A stretch of DNA of 64,000 nucleotides from Cryptomeria japonica (taxonomy: Eukaryota > Streptophyta > Pinopsida > Cupressales > Cupressaceae): the NCBI RefSeq assembly GCF_030272615.1, contig NC_081405.1, forward strand, positions 316,018,041-316,082,040, given 5' to 3'. Under the pieces are notes generated by a model, which had not been told where the DNA came from, made no database searches, and saw nothing but the letters and a program-made list of their open reading frames with translations. Made by a program: the position numbers and the translations under genes. Shown piece by piece: positions 47,312 through 59,762 of this stretch. The first letter of the stretch is position 1; every line of letters starts with the position of its first letter.

Positions 47312-49740
47312 GAGAGCATTTGTGTATGTTATTACATTGTCATTTTGGACTGTGTCTTAGATGGCTCTTGGTAGCCGATATTTTGGATTTCATTGTACTC
47401 TGATACATGTATGTTTTTGGTGATATGATATGATATATGAGGAGATCCCATATTTTGTGATAATATGCATGTTGATGATATGTATGGATTTTTGTAGGAT
47501 GATGATCTTATGATTTATGCTTAAATGGATAATTGTACTTGCTAGATGTATGTGTTTATGAGATGATTCCTATATGCATGTTTTATGATGATTGGTTCCT
47601 ACATGATGTCTATATGCATGTTGTATGAATGTGATGCTAACATGTGGATGTCGGTTGATATGCATGATTTGTTGATGTAATGCCTTATGTAATGTAATGC
47701 CATGATGATGATGTATGCATAATGAAAATGATGCTAAATGATAATATAGATAGTTCCTTGTGCTTTATGTCGATGTGATGATGAGAATGATATGCAATGA
47801 TGTTTGATGTAATGTGTTGAATGAATGATTTATGTATATGTATCTAGATAGTTTTAAAATGAATACAATATCGATAAATAAATATAAAGTACAAATGTTT
47901 ATATGATGATTTCTAAAAGAATGCATATGTGCAATGTATAAACCAATGTTTGAAACAAATGGTTTTGTTGGTTATGACCTAAATGTTGATAAAATATAGC
48001 TAGGTAAAATGATATTGTGATGATAATGCAACTCATGGGTAATTAATAACTGCATCTTAATGCAATTTAAAAGGATAATGAATTCTTTCTAATGAATCCT
48101 AAATGAAATGAAATGAATGAGTTTGTAATGGCTTAATAATGGTAATAAATGCAATGATGAGAAATTGATCATACAAATGAATCTAAATGTCATGATTGTG
48201 CAATGATGAAATGAGGTAATGATACTAATGCAAATCAATGATAATGAATTTTATGTAAATGCAACTAAATGATTTTAAATGCATTCTAATGAATAGCTAA
48301 GAATTTAATAAACCTATATGCAAGTACCTGATAATGAACTAGGTTGATGCAAATGCAACTAAATGTAATGATAATGTGATTATGATAGATGAATGCAAGG
48401 TTGTTTAAACTTTGCATGATGTACTGATGATGTATCAGAGAACTCTGACGTGATTATATCCAAGACCAAGTCATTTTTCAAATAACTTCTCATATTAACT
48501 TTGTTCACACTTTCTTACAAAACCATGCACATGAATAATGAATGATTTAAATGGATGGGTGATATGCAACAGAATGCAATATAAATAGGTGAGATGGAAT
48601 GATGATCCATAGTGCTTTATTTTCATCATTGAGCATGGCAATATCGATCTTGGATGAGGCAGTAGGAACCAAGGATGGAGCTTTGTACCTGCAAACAAAC
48701 AACATAAATAAAGAATAAAGAATATGGACCCTCCATAACAGTTCATGCTCATATGGTCGAGGTATATGCTGTAGTCAGCAAGCCATAGTGATCCATGACT
48801 CTATTTTGCATATGATCATGTAGCTTAGTGAACTTCCCACGTAGACACCATTAGTACATGACCCAAAACTTCATTGGAATAATTTGCAGAAGATACACAA
48901 ACAAAATGGATACTTAGGAACCATGTCGGCCACTCTAATCACTTTGGATATCTCGGAGTAGCGTAGGAACCTGATATAAATTAATAAATAATGAACAAAC
49001 CAACCAAGTACTTGATATCTTAAACATAATTTTCTTGTCAAAGAAAGTGTTATCCTATCTTTGTTTTTGGTAAGGAAGGATGCATCCTTGTTAAGACAGT
49101 TGGAGTGTCGATATTGATTGTTTGGTTGATGTGATAAGTGATCATCATTTGAGTTTTCAAAATGTTTGTTTGATATCTTCTTGGATGCATATGTACAAGG
49201 TATGGGCATGCTTTTATTTGATTTTTGATGTTTTTATGATGTTTTTGGATTTCGTGATTGTTTTTGGGATTTTGTGAAACACTTTTTTGAATGTTTTTGG
49301 TATTTTTTAGTACGGTTTTTCCATGAAGAACTCAATGAATCACAAGTAATATAGAATTCACTTCCATCAATAGGTTAAAGAGCATTGCCCTGAGTTTAGA
49401 TATGACTATGAAAGTGGGATGCAAGATGTATGAAGTACTATCCTTGATTGCATATCAATAACAAGCCATGATTCAGACCGATGGAGGTGTGGATGCAATG
49501 AATGTGATTGCAACAAGTATGAAAGACAATGGAGCCATAGGCTTTACCATTGGTGCCTGTTTGCCAGGTTTTCACCATCGCACTTACCCAAGGTGCCACC
49601 AGAGTGGTTGTTCACTGTTAGGATGCATGATTTTTCTTTACTATTTTGATTTTTGTGTATTTTTTTCAGGACAGTTATCTGAATGTTTTTTTGTTGTTTT
49701 TTTGGTATATATAAGAGCCTAATGCTCTGCACAGCTTATG
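47312..49740. other. Non-coding G2 stretch between PMD gene and pol
   Basis: No supported gene. From 47400 to 48480 the sequence is AT-rich low complexity dominated by ATGATG, TAATG and TGCAA words. From 49210 to 49310 there is a T-rich run with GTTTTTGG words. The remaining part may be 3' untranslated sequence of the sense transcript. Confidence 0.5.
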
Positions 49741-51062
49741 TATAAAACTATTTGAGGTGCATGTTGTTGATCGGATCTGCTAGCAGTTCTCCTTCTGAAG
49801 TAGCCAACTGATATGCCCTGGACCCAAATACAGTAGTGATAACATATGGACCCAACTAGTTTGATTCAAACTTTCCCTGATGTTCTCTATTTGGTTGGTT
49901 GTGAGGATTCTCTCGAAGAACAAGATCACCTACCTCAAATGTACGAGGTCTAACTCGATGATTATAGCTTTTTCTCATGCGTTGCTGATAGGCTTTGAGG
50001 TGATCTTGTCATTTCTCATCAAGTAGCTCTAAATCTTGGAGATGTGATACCTTGTATGCTTTGTCATCTATGAGATGATGCAAGGAAACCCATAGATATG
50101 GTATCTCAACTTCAATAGGAAGGATGGCTTCTGCTCCATAGACCAGTGAGTAGGGAGTTGTGCCTGTAGGGGTTCGAATGCTAGTTCGATACGCCCATAG
50201 TGCTGGATTTAATTGAACATGCCAATCACAGCCAGCATCATTGACTATCTTCTTGAGGATTCTTAATATGTTCTTGTTTGATGCTTCAACCTGACCATTG
50301 CCTTGTGGGTAATAGGGAGTGGAAAATTGGTGTTGGATGTGAAATTTCTTACAGAGCTCATAGACATCTTGATTCTTGAACGAAAGCCCATTATCTATGA
50401 TGATGGACATGGGTACACCATATCGACAGATGATGTAATTAAGGATGAAAGAGGCGATCTGCTTGCCGGTGACTTGGGTAAGTGGAACATCTTTGATCCA
50501 CTTTGTGAAATATTCGGTGGCAGTAATGATGAATTTGTGGTCGTTGGATGAAGATGGATGGATTTTACCCACAAGGTCAAGTCCCCATTGACAAAAGGGC
50601 CTTGGTGTTGTGATTGGTTGCAATTCCTGTGCTAGTGCATGTATCGGGTCTCTGTAAATGGCATTTCTTGCATTTTCTGACAAAGTAGTAGGAGTCTTTT
50701 TCCATGGATGGCCAATAGTATCCAACACGTATGATCTTCTTGGCTAATGAAGGACCGCTTGCATGAGTTCCACAAATTATTTCATGTACCTCTTCCAAGG
50801 CCTTTGTTATCTCATCCTATTCCAAACATCAAAGGAGAGTACTATCAAGACTGCATCGGTATAGGGTTTCAACAATAATGGTATATCGAGTGGTTTGGCG
50901 AATGAAGGTTTTACATTGGTTATTTGATTGGTGAGGAGGAAGTGTGTGATCACGGAGGTAGGTGTAAAACTCACCATACCATGGATATTCAGAATCGACA
51001 AGGCGACATATCATCTCGGGTTCGGGGATATCATAAGCGGGAATCCAAAGTTGTTCTACCAA
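49741..51062 (-). pseudogene. G2 integrase
   Basis: The zinc-binding region gives VHEIICGTHASGPSLAKK, YYWPSM and CKKCHLQ (about 50800-50640). The core (50728-50009) shows GLDLVGKIHP, ATEYFTKW, IDNGLSFKN (second Asp), FSTPYYPQGNGQVEASNK (Glu) and NPALWAYRTS. The C-terminal part continues to about 49750 with RPRTFEVGDLVLREN. A frameshift separates the zinc domain from the core, and stops occur near the end. Integrase inserts the element DNA. Confidence 0.85.
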
Positions 51063-52999
51063 GAACTTGTAGCATGATGAATTCTATGGAAGATCTAGGA
51101 GAGATGCAATGGTAGCCATAGCATCAACAGCTCGATTCTGATCTCTGGGTATCCGCTCAAAGGTGATAGTATTAAATGATGCTTTCAAACTATCCACCAT
51201 TTTCTTGTATGGCATGAGTTTTTCATCCTTGGTCTGATATTCATCTGTACTTGTCGGATAACCAGTTGGGAGTCGCCATATATCTGTAGTTCTTTCAATT
51301 TCCATTGTATGGCTAGTCTGAGTCCTGTGATCAAGGCCTCATATTCTACTATGTTGTTTGTGCATGGAAATGTGAGCCTGTAAGACTTCAGGATGCTGTC
51401 ACCTTGAGGTGTGATAAACAAAATGTCTGCCCCCGAGCCATGCCTAGTGTATGAACCATCAAAGTATAGTTTCCTTGGTTGTGCTGTTGTGATCATGAAG
51501 ATCTCTGCATCTAGAAAAATAGAAATAAGAGGATGATCACCTATGAGGGGTGCATCGACCAATTGATCTGCAATAAATTGCCCCTTGATAGCCTTACGGT
51601 CCACATACTCAATGTCGAATTCATTGAGAATCATCATCCATTTGGCCAAGCGGTCTGTCAATGCTGCTTTGCTGAGTAAGTACTTTAGTGGATCGATCTT
51701 GGCAATGAGTTGTACTTTGTGTTAACAAGTAGTGCCTTATTTTAGTGGTTGCCAAGATTACTGCTAGGCAAGCTTGCTCAATAGGTGTGTAATTGAGTTC
51801 ATAGCTGACCAATGTGCGAGAGATTTAGTATACAACACACTCTTTTCCTTTTGCATTGTGTTGAGCCGGTAGCACTCCCAATGTTGTATTTGTTGCTGAG
51901 ATATAAAGTAAGAGCAGTTTACTCAGATCCAGTGGGATCAACAATGGTGTATTCATGAGATAGTCTTTAAGCATCTAGAATCCTTGCTGGCATCTGGTAT
52001 CCCATTGAAAGCGGATGTTCTTGTGTAGCAGGTATGTAAAGGGGTGACACTTATCTTCTAGTTGTGCAATGAACCTTCAGATGGATTGTAGCCACCCTTG
52101 TAATGTCCTTAGTTGACTGATGTTCTTAGGAGGTGGCATGTCCATGATTGCTTTGACCTTTGCTGGGTCAACCTCAATGCCTTTGCTTGAGACAATGTAT
52201 CCTAAGAGATTCCCTAAGGTTACTCCAAAGACACACTTCTTTGGGTTGAGTTGAACATGATATTGTTCCAGTCTGTCAAAGATTTTCTCTAATATTTCCA
52301 GATGGCCTTCTCTTGTTAATGATTTTGCCAATAAGTCATCAACATAATCTTCCATTATGGTATGCATCGTATCATGAAAGATGGTGGTCATTTCTCTTTG
52401 ATAGGTCACTCCTGCATTCTTTAGAACAAAAGGCATGACATTCTAGTAGTATGTTCCCCATGGACATGTGAAGGCTATCTTATGTTGATCCTCTAGTGTG
52501 ATCTTTATCTAGTTGTACCTTGAAAATCCATCCATGAGAGAAAGCATGGAATTTCATGTGGTTAGGTCCACTATTATGTCAATGTTTGGTAAGGGAAAGT
52601 CATCTTTAAGACATGCCTTGTTCACATCTTTGAAGTCAATATAGATATAGATGCCCCCATTTGGTTTGCCGATAGGCACAATGTTGGAGATCCAATCTGC
52701 ATAATCAATTGGTCAAATAAAACCAACATCCAAGAGTTTCTTAAGTTCTGCTTTGACTAGGATCGCAATCTGGGGATGCATCTTGCGAAGTTTCTTCTTG
52801 ACAGGCTTGGCTCCTTCTGCTATGGTGAGATGATGCATGACTAAATCAGGATCCAGCCTAGGCATGTTTGCATATGACCATGCAAAGTTGATTTGGCATT
52901 TTTTGAAGAATTCAACAAACTTAGGTTGTTCCTCTGGAGTTAGAAGAGATGCCAGATGTATGTGGTGGGGAGTTTCAGGAGTCCCCACATTATATTCTT
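51063..52999 (-). pseudogene. G2 reverse transcriptase with two RNase H-like domains
   Basis: Reverse transcriptase: LTPEEQPKFVEFFKKC, RKMHPQIAILVKAELKKLL, DFPLPNIDI, MEDYVDDLLAKS with intact YVDD (about 52350), and NPKKCVFGV. A first RNase H (SYELNYTPIEQACLAVI, IRHYLL) lies near 51800-51730. A second, KLYFDGSYTRHGSGADI, VEYEALITGLRLA and IYGDSQLV, is at 51480-51260. Two such domains are known for Tat-lineage Gypsy elements. Stops and frame changes occur, for example near 52713 and 52077. Confidence 0.85.
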
Positions 53000-55560
53000 T
53001 TGTTTCCTCGATGAGAATTGTTGATCATTCCTGCTATGTACTAGAGGGGAGAATGTCAAACCTTTCATCCTCAGGCACCTCAGAGAGGTTTTTACCGTTG
53101 GATATGCTGTCTTTTTTACTTTTGTGGGATCAAATAGTGCCACAGTGTGGTTTTCACTAGAAGATCCATGTTTAATTGTTATATTTTTGCAGCTGAAAGG
53201 TTTGGCATCTACCCCAAAGTATGTTGTGCTATTAAGTTCTATGGCAAATCCAACTTTGTGATCCCCGCTTGGTATGTTATCCTGTAATTCCAAAAAGTCA
53301 ATGATTGCCTCATCGTTTTTGAAATGGTCAAGACATGGGGGATTAGGTTGGTTCCATTCGATGAGTTCAGGATTGATAATAGGCATTACCTCATCGATTA
53401 GGTTAAGTTCATAAGATGTGTCAGTGAGGGTTAAGACGTTGTGGTGAAGGTCATTGATGGTACTCTCCCTGTCAGAATCAGGTGTAGGATTTGACGTAAG
53501 GTCAGTGGAAGATGTTTCTAGTTCAAGAACCCAAGAGGTTTTAATTTATGCTTCTCGATAAATAGAGATTTCTTTGTGAGGTGGAGGGGGTGATGCATCT
53601 TCCTCATCTGAAGTATTTAGATGTACTGAATCAAACTCCCACTCATGTGAGTTAGTCTTTGAGTCACTTTCTAGTATCCGGTTGCTATACCATACTGGGA
53701 TATCCTTTGAGTTAAACACTGCAGGTGTGATCAGCTGATGTACTTGGATAGATGGTGTGATTGGTGCTGCAGGAAGGATTATAGGGATTAGTGAATCTGA
53801 TACTGGGAGTATCAACGTTGTTGACTCTGCTTCTTCTATTGGAATTGCCAGTGTTGTTGATACTGCTGGGAATTCTGATATAGTTACTGCTACTAATGGT
53901 GCTATTGATGCAGTTGCTACTGCTGATGGGGTTGCTGGTTTGATTGGTGGGATGATTGGTGGGATGATTGGTGTTGTGGATGGTATTGTTGGGATTCTTA
54001 ACCTCAGTAGGGCAGTTGGTGTGGTTTTTGGTGTTGCTGATATAATCAAAGGTGACCTCTTTGTAGTAGGCTGATATAGAGGTTTACTGGGGTTCCCTTT
54101 GAATTGAAGCTTAGGAAGGATTTCCTTTTGGAAGCCTAATCCTGTGTTATCTTTGGGCTTTAATTCTGCCTGCAGTAGTTCATGTCGCCCTTGCTTGCAA
54201 GGTCCCAAAGCACTTTGACCATCATAACCCATTCTTTACATAATAAGAAGGCCTTTTCCATATTGATCTATGGGAAGCTTAGCTTGTGGGATGTTTGTGG
54301 TGATAGGATCTTTATAGATCCATTTTGCTAAGTCCTCATCTCGAGTCTCTTCCTCTTGATTCTTTCCAAGGATGAAAGGCGTCAAAGTGCATGTTGGTTT
54401 GACCAATGGTGTTTGAAGTAACCGTTGAGGTTTACCATGAGTTCTAGGAGAAGTGGGCATTTGTCCAACACAAAAGAGTTGGCTTAGATTGTACTCACCG
54501 GGACCTTCCTCTACCATTTACATCTTGAGCTTCTCTTTCTTTGGTACAGTGGTGTTTGAACTAGAAAGAGAGGATGGACTTATATATGAGGTGGATGAGA
54601 TGGCTTCTCTATTTTTGGGAACGGTAATCTCTGGTTGGTAATTTATATTGTGACAATATGCAAAGGGATTTGCATCGCCCATGATTGTAATTTCTACTCC
54701 ATTATGAGGAAAATTGATACACTGATGGTAGGTGGATGGAACGGCTTGCATGGTGTGTATCCAAGGTCTTCCTAGCAACAAATTATATGGTAGAGGAAGA
54801 TCCAGCACTTGACATATGATGTGTTTCACCACTGGGCCCACTCGGACTGGTAACACAACTGCTCCTTTTGAAGAACGCTCTGCATCATCATAGGCTTTGA
54901 TTATTATCTTTTTGCAGGGATCCACTGATTCAATTGCATATCCCAATGCTGTGACCAATTGTAGTGTATAGATATTCAGACCTGCTCCATTTTTGATCAA
55001 GACTCGCTTGATTCTGTGTTGGTTGATAAATCCTGTAATGTGGAGTTAGATGTTATGAGGTTGCTGGAAGGATGTATTGCCACTTTTAGAGAAAGTGAGA
55101 CAAGGTGATGATCTTAGACTGCCAACCATAGCTTGGAATTGATCTGTATTTAGATTTCCAAGGATTGACACCTCTTGGAGAGCTTAATCCAATTTTTTTT
55201 TATGAGATGGGGATAGGCGCAATAGCTCTAAGATAGATATTAGTGTAGGCATTTTATCTAACTGTTCCACAAGGTTATATTGCTTTGGGATATATGGGAT
55301 GCCTTGGGGAGCTTCTCTAATGGTGATCTTGCCATGACGTGTAACAACATTACAAGTGGAGCTGGGATTTTTGATGGTAATGATTGTAATTTGTTCACTG
55401 GCATCATATAGGTGATTCACAGTGTAATTATAGGCAACTCGTGTATAATCACTGTTATCTGTGTTTCGCCCTAAAGTGGAAGGACCCCTTTGATCTTGTG
55501 ATGGAAGTGGATTTTTAAACATGAGATGATCATTGTTTGTTGTTTTTGGGTCGTGTCCTT
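53000..55560 (-). pseudogene. G2 protease region and linkers
   Basis: An aspartic-protease-like domain occupies about 55010-54720: RVLIKNGAGLNIYTL, VTALGY and LLLGRPWIH. The usual catalytic Asp of the D-x-G motif reads Lys here. Downstream, MGYDGQSALGP, KQGRHELLQ and NTGLGF (54232-54130) resemble a G-patch. A Pro/Thr/Ile-rich linker follows (54080-53750), and a segment with VGFAIELNSTTYFG and HGSSSENHTVALF (53290-53120) leads to reverse transcriptase. Several stops split the frame. Confidence 0.7.
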
Positions 55561-57049
55561 CTATTTCAATCTCGCCTTGGTCAATAAGATCTTGAATAAG
55601 ATCTTCAATCTGTGACAATTGCTTGTTTTATGTCCTTTCCCTTGATGGAAATCGCAATGTTCAGTATCCCTCCACCATGAAGGTTTGAATTGAGGTTCAT
55701 AGTTTGATGTCTTTGGTAAGGTCACCAGATTTGAAGAAACCAATTGAGGTAAAACTATTTCAATGGGTTCCCCTAAGGGAGTGTATGTATGTTTTGGTTT
55801 AAAATTTTGCTGATGTTGTCTTGGTTCCTCTTGAGGTATATTGCATCCTTGATTTGGAGGAGCAACCATGTTATTCTTGGGTGGGGGGTTTTGCCCCGCA
55901 AATTGGACCACAGGTTGTGCACTTTTGATAGTCCTTGCATCTACAACCCTGTCATTGACGACATTTTTATTTTTATTCCAAAATTTAGGCTTATCACTAT
56001 TGAAGCATGGGCGAGGGCCATCCTTTGGCTCATTGTATATATTGATAAGCCCTTTTTTGATGAGAGCCCGCTCACATTTTAAACCCTTGGTGATCATGTC
56101 ATTGAAGGAGTCTGTGTCTTTCATGTCTAGGTGAAATTCCATTTCATCATTTAAGTTGGAAATAAATATTTCCACTAATTCTTGTTCGGGTAATAGAAGA
56201 GAACGTTGGCTAGACATTTGACGCCATCGTTGCAGGAAAACTGAAAAATAGCTCTCTTGGTTTTTTCTTAGTATTACATAGACTTGCCATGGTGATATCA
56301 CATTCAATGTTATGTAAGTAGTGTGCAAGGAATCTCTAGACTAGTTCTTTGAAGTTCCTAATGGAACCTGGTAGTCGGGAAAACCATGATGTGGTTGTTC
56401 CTCCCAAAATTTGGGGAAAGAGTCGCATTAGGTATGTGTCCTTGTATGCCACTTCTAGGCAAGCTGAATAGAATTCTCTAACATGATCATGAGGATCTCC
56501 TTTTCCTTGATACTTTTTGAACTTAGGTGTTTCAAACCCTCGTGGAAAAGGTGGCATATGTAGATTACTATCAAAAGGATAGGGACAAATATCATTAAGT
56601 GAAAACTAGTTTGTTTTCACACCACTGTGGAGTTGTTGGGCGAGATTCTTGAATTGTTGCCGCAACATGTCAATGTCATTTGGAGGAGGAGGAGGTGGGG
56701 TATTTCCTTGATGAAGGTTGTATCTGATGTGATCTCAACCTCTTTCATCCTCATTATGACTTTGGTGTTCTGATGCTTGCCTTAGTTGTGCAATATCAAA
56801 ATCAGAGGGTAGTTTAGCTCCCTCTTGAGCAAGTCTTAAAAAGTGAGCATCAACATTGCTCCTGAGTATTTCGTCAAAAAGTCGATTAAAGAGAGGGTTG
56901 TGTTGTGCCCTTTCAATTTCTGCAGGAGTAGGAGTACTTGGATTCTCATCATTTAGGTTGTCTCCAAGAGCTTCTTGGAATTCATTGATATTTTCCTCCT
57001 CTTCTTTCTCAATTTCTATTTTTCTAGATCTAGATCTGTTTTGAGCCAT
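55561..57049 (-). pseudogene. G2 gag
   Basis: It starts MAQNRSRSRKIEIEKEE at 57049. The retrotransposon gag domain shows FETPKFKKYQGKGDPHDHV, FYSACLEVAYKD, TTTSWFSRLPGSI and FSVFLQRWRQMSSQ. The C-terminal finger CDFHQGKGHKTSNC lies near 55655-55614, after WWRDTEH. Stops at 56735 and 56336 and a frame change near 56330 inactivate it. Confidence 0.85.
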
Positions 57050-59739
57050 TTTGTTTACAAGTTGTTTGTTGAAGTTTGGTGAAAATGATGATGAGTTGTT
57101 GATGAAATGAGAGATTTATGTTTGGTGGAGTGTTTTGTATATTGATCTCTAGCACTAAAGGTAGATGTGACCAAAGTCCTTTCTTGAATTGCTTGTTGTG
57201 TTTGATTGACAATGTGTGATGTGATAAGGTTTATAGAAATATGAGATGTGTTATAGACTCAACTACCTAGTAATGAGAGGATTCACTCATAGACTAGTTT
57301 TAACCTGCATAGAAATGCCTCTTAGGATGAGTTTATCCTAGATATAGAGACACTCTAAAAAGTGATGTATTGTGTTTGATTCAAGCAATATCAAAGGAGA
57401 ACTTAGGACAAAAACCTCTTGATGTTTTGAGAGTTGGAATGGATTGATGATGTGTGAACGTGAGAATGAATGAAAGGTTAACTTCAATAGAAAATTTGTG
57501 TTACAAAAGGAAGTGGTTCTTTCATAGCTGAGTTATATGTGATGCAACTGTCTGGAAAGAAGGCATGATTGATTTTGCCTCCCTTGTTTTTGTGATAACT
57601 CAAAGCTCTATATTGAGTAAAATCTCTGTAGTTTAATGACTCTTGATCAAATTCGTTTGATTTTCCTTGAAGATAGAGATGCATGTGCCATAAGAAGGTT
57701 CTATGAGAGACAAATATTTTTCTATTAAGATAGAAGAATTTCCTCCTTTTGATAAAAGCTTTTGAGCTCAATGGTCTTTTCTGCAAATTGATATGTTGAT
57801 GCAGATTCTTCTTTCTCAAGATGTGAAGAATGGTCATATAGTTTGATACTTTGCTGTTGCACTTTGTTTTGGGATCTTTGTTGGTGTTTTTGAAAATGTT
57901 TGTGAAAATGTTGTGTTTGATGAATACTTGTTTTGGAATTTGATTTTTTTGATGTTTCTTTGACAAGAAAACAAAGCAAGCACACAAACACAAGAATGTT
58001 GCCTCAAAAGGCACAAATAGGTGTGGGTCTAGATCAACCCAATCCTTGGACTATTATGACCCTTTCTTTCCAAATGTTTTTGAGTATATTTTTCCAAAAA
58101 TCCTGAAGTCGCCTCAGTTTAACACCGATCTTGACACAAAATGAAGACACTTGAAACACTTTTTAGCCCACATCTTGATATTTGTTCAACTTTGGTACTA
58201 CATACCTTATGAATCTCGTCATGGAAGGTAAGGATGTGATATACTAAGTCTTACATGGGCATAACAAATAGATGATCCCTATGCTGGGGGAATCACCACT
58301 TTTATCAGGCTACAAGTAACCTTTCAAAAAGCTATGTTTCTACTCAAGGAAATATGTATGGTGAGTATCTTGGGAGCAAAACCTTCTATGCTCTTGCACT
58401 GAACTTCTCACAAATATCCTCAATCAATAGAATAGGTGGGCTACTACTTAAAGATTTTTAGTAATTTTTGATGTCTTTGGACATAAGTTCATTCTGTAGT
58501 GACCCACTTAAGAGCCTTGTAACTTGTGGTGGGGCCCATTTGTCCTTTCAGCAAGTTACACTATAGGAACAACTATACCCAAGGCTACAAATTTTGCTCA
58601 CACCTGATTTCTATAGCGACTCGAAGGATTTACCGTGCGAGGTCATTCCCAAGAGTGATGTATCTCTTGGTAGGCCTCTCTTAAAAAGATAAACTTTGAG
58701 TGTTACTAACACTTTTCTCTTGCACCTAGGACCACGAAAGCCAAGGGAGAGGATAGTGTGTGTTAGAAGTAGGACCACTTGACAAAATTTTTGCACAAGT
58801 GTGCCAAACAAAAAAGACACTTGTTCTTTTTAACTTGTCATTGCAATGGTGATCTAACTATTTGGAGATGTTGCTCCAATAGTCATGGTGTTCTTTTTAA
58901 CCTTCAAAGGTAATCTGTTGAGTAAACTAGGAAAATAAAATCCTGGTCAACTTAATGAAAAGCACGCTTGCTTGAAGTAAATCGCTTTGAAAAACAAAAA
59001 AAAGTTGATTGTTCTTTTTATTTTCCCAAAACAAAGTGTGGATTCTGAATTTTTAACTTGAGTTGATGCAAGGAAATCCAAATTTGTTTTGTTGAGTTTT
59101 AGGCACCAAAAATGAAGTGTTTGAAGTTGATTTTTAAGCACCAAAAAGGAAGTGTTCAAATTGCCTATCTTGCATGAAAAACAAAGTTTGTTGTGAGTTT
59201 TAAAACACCAAAATTAAATCTTGGAGGTTTTGATTCTTAAGCACCAAAATGAAATGTTTTGAAGTTAATTTTTACTTGTAATAAAATCAAGAAAAGTGAA
59301 TTTCTAAAATTTTAATCAATACAATGGGTTAGTTCAAACCTACACAAGAAACGAAAAGTCAGTAAAATCTGAATACATGGTAGGTCTCTACAAGCCTAAG
59401 AAAACATTGATTTATTGGTTACAAGGCATTTTTTACAATGCTCTATTACAATAGCGCTACTTAACACAAAAGTGCGACATTAATGAGAAAAGCACTAACA
59501 TAATTTATTTACACAGAGAACCAATAGCACTAAAATGGAAACAAAAGCGCTACCTAAGGGTCAATAGCACTATATTATAGACAAAAGAGCTAATTTTGGG
59601 TCAATAGCGCTATTGTAGCTACAATAGCACTAAAATACCAAATTGCGATAGCGCTAAAGCATGAACAAAGGCACCGAAGCGTGACCCATGTGTCAAGTAA
59701 AATAGTAAAAAAAGTTAGTAATTTAAAAAGGCTACTCTT
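57050..59739 (-). other. G2 5' leader (2.7 kb, non-coding)
   Basis: This long stretch between primer site and gag ATG has no ORF with a recognisable domain. It includes a degenerate repeat of TTTTAAGCACCAAAATGAAGTG (59100-59280) and the AGCGCT motif cluster (59440-59660). Confidence 0.6.
59440..59660 (-). repeat. AGCGCT motif cluster in the G2 leader
   Basis: Copies and variants of CAATAGCGCTA, including the perfect 14-bp palindrome CAATAGCGCTATTG near 59603-59616, are spaced 20-40 bp apart. The equivalent cluster is kept in the extra partial copy at 42580-42725. Confidence 0.7.
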
Positions 59740-59760
59740 TGATTCACATCGGGTTCACCA
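59740..59760 (-). other. G2 primer binding site (tRNA-Trp type)
   Basis: On the plus strand GATTCACATCGGGTTCACCA ends at 59760, two bases from the LTR. It is the 3' end of plant tRNA-Trp (GATTCACGTCGGGTTCACCA) with one difference, so the minus strand can pair with that tRNA. Confidence 0.75.
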
Positions 59761-59762
59761 AA

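Noticed and set aside
53757-54074. Plus-strand Gly/Ile/Val-rich ORF
   Set aside because: It lies opposite the Pro/Thr/Ile-rich linker of the G2 protease region and has no independent support.
57484-58016. Minus-strand ORF of 176 codons in the G2 leader
   Set aside because: No domain or homologue was recognised and codon content looks like AT-rich non-coding leader; a small leader ORF cannot be excluded.
59736-59762. Possible tRNA-Trp gene fragment
   Set aside because: Only the 3' end matches and it sits two bases from an LTR end, so it is a primer binding site.
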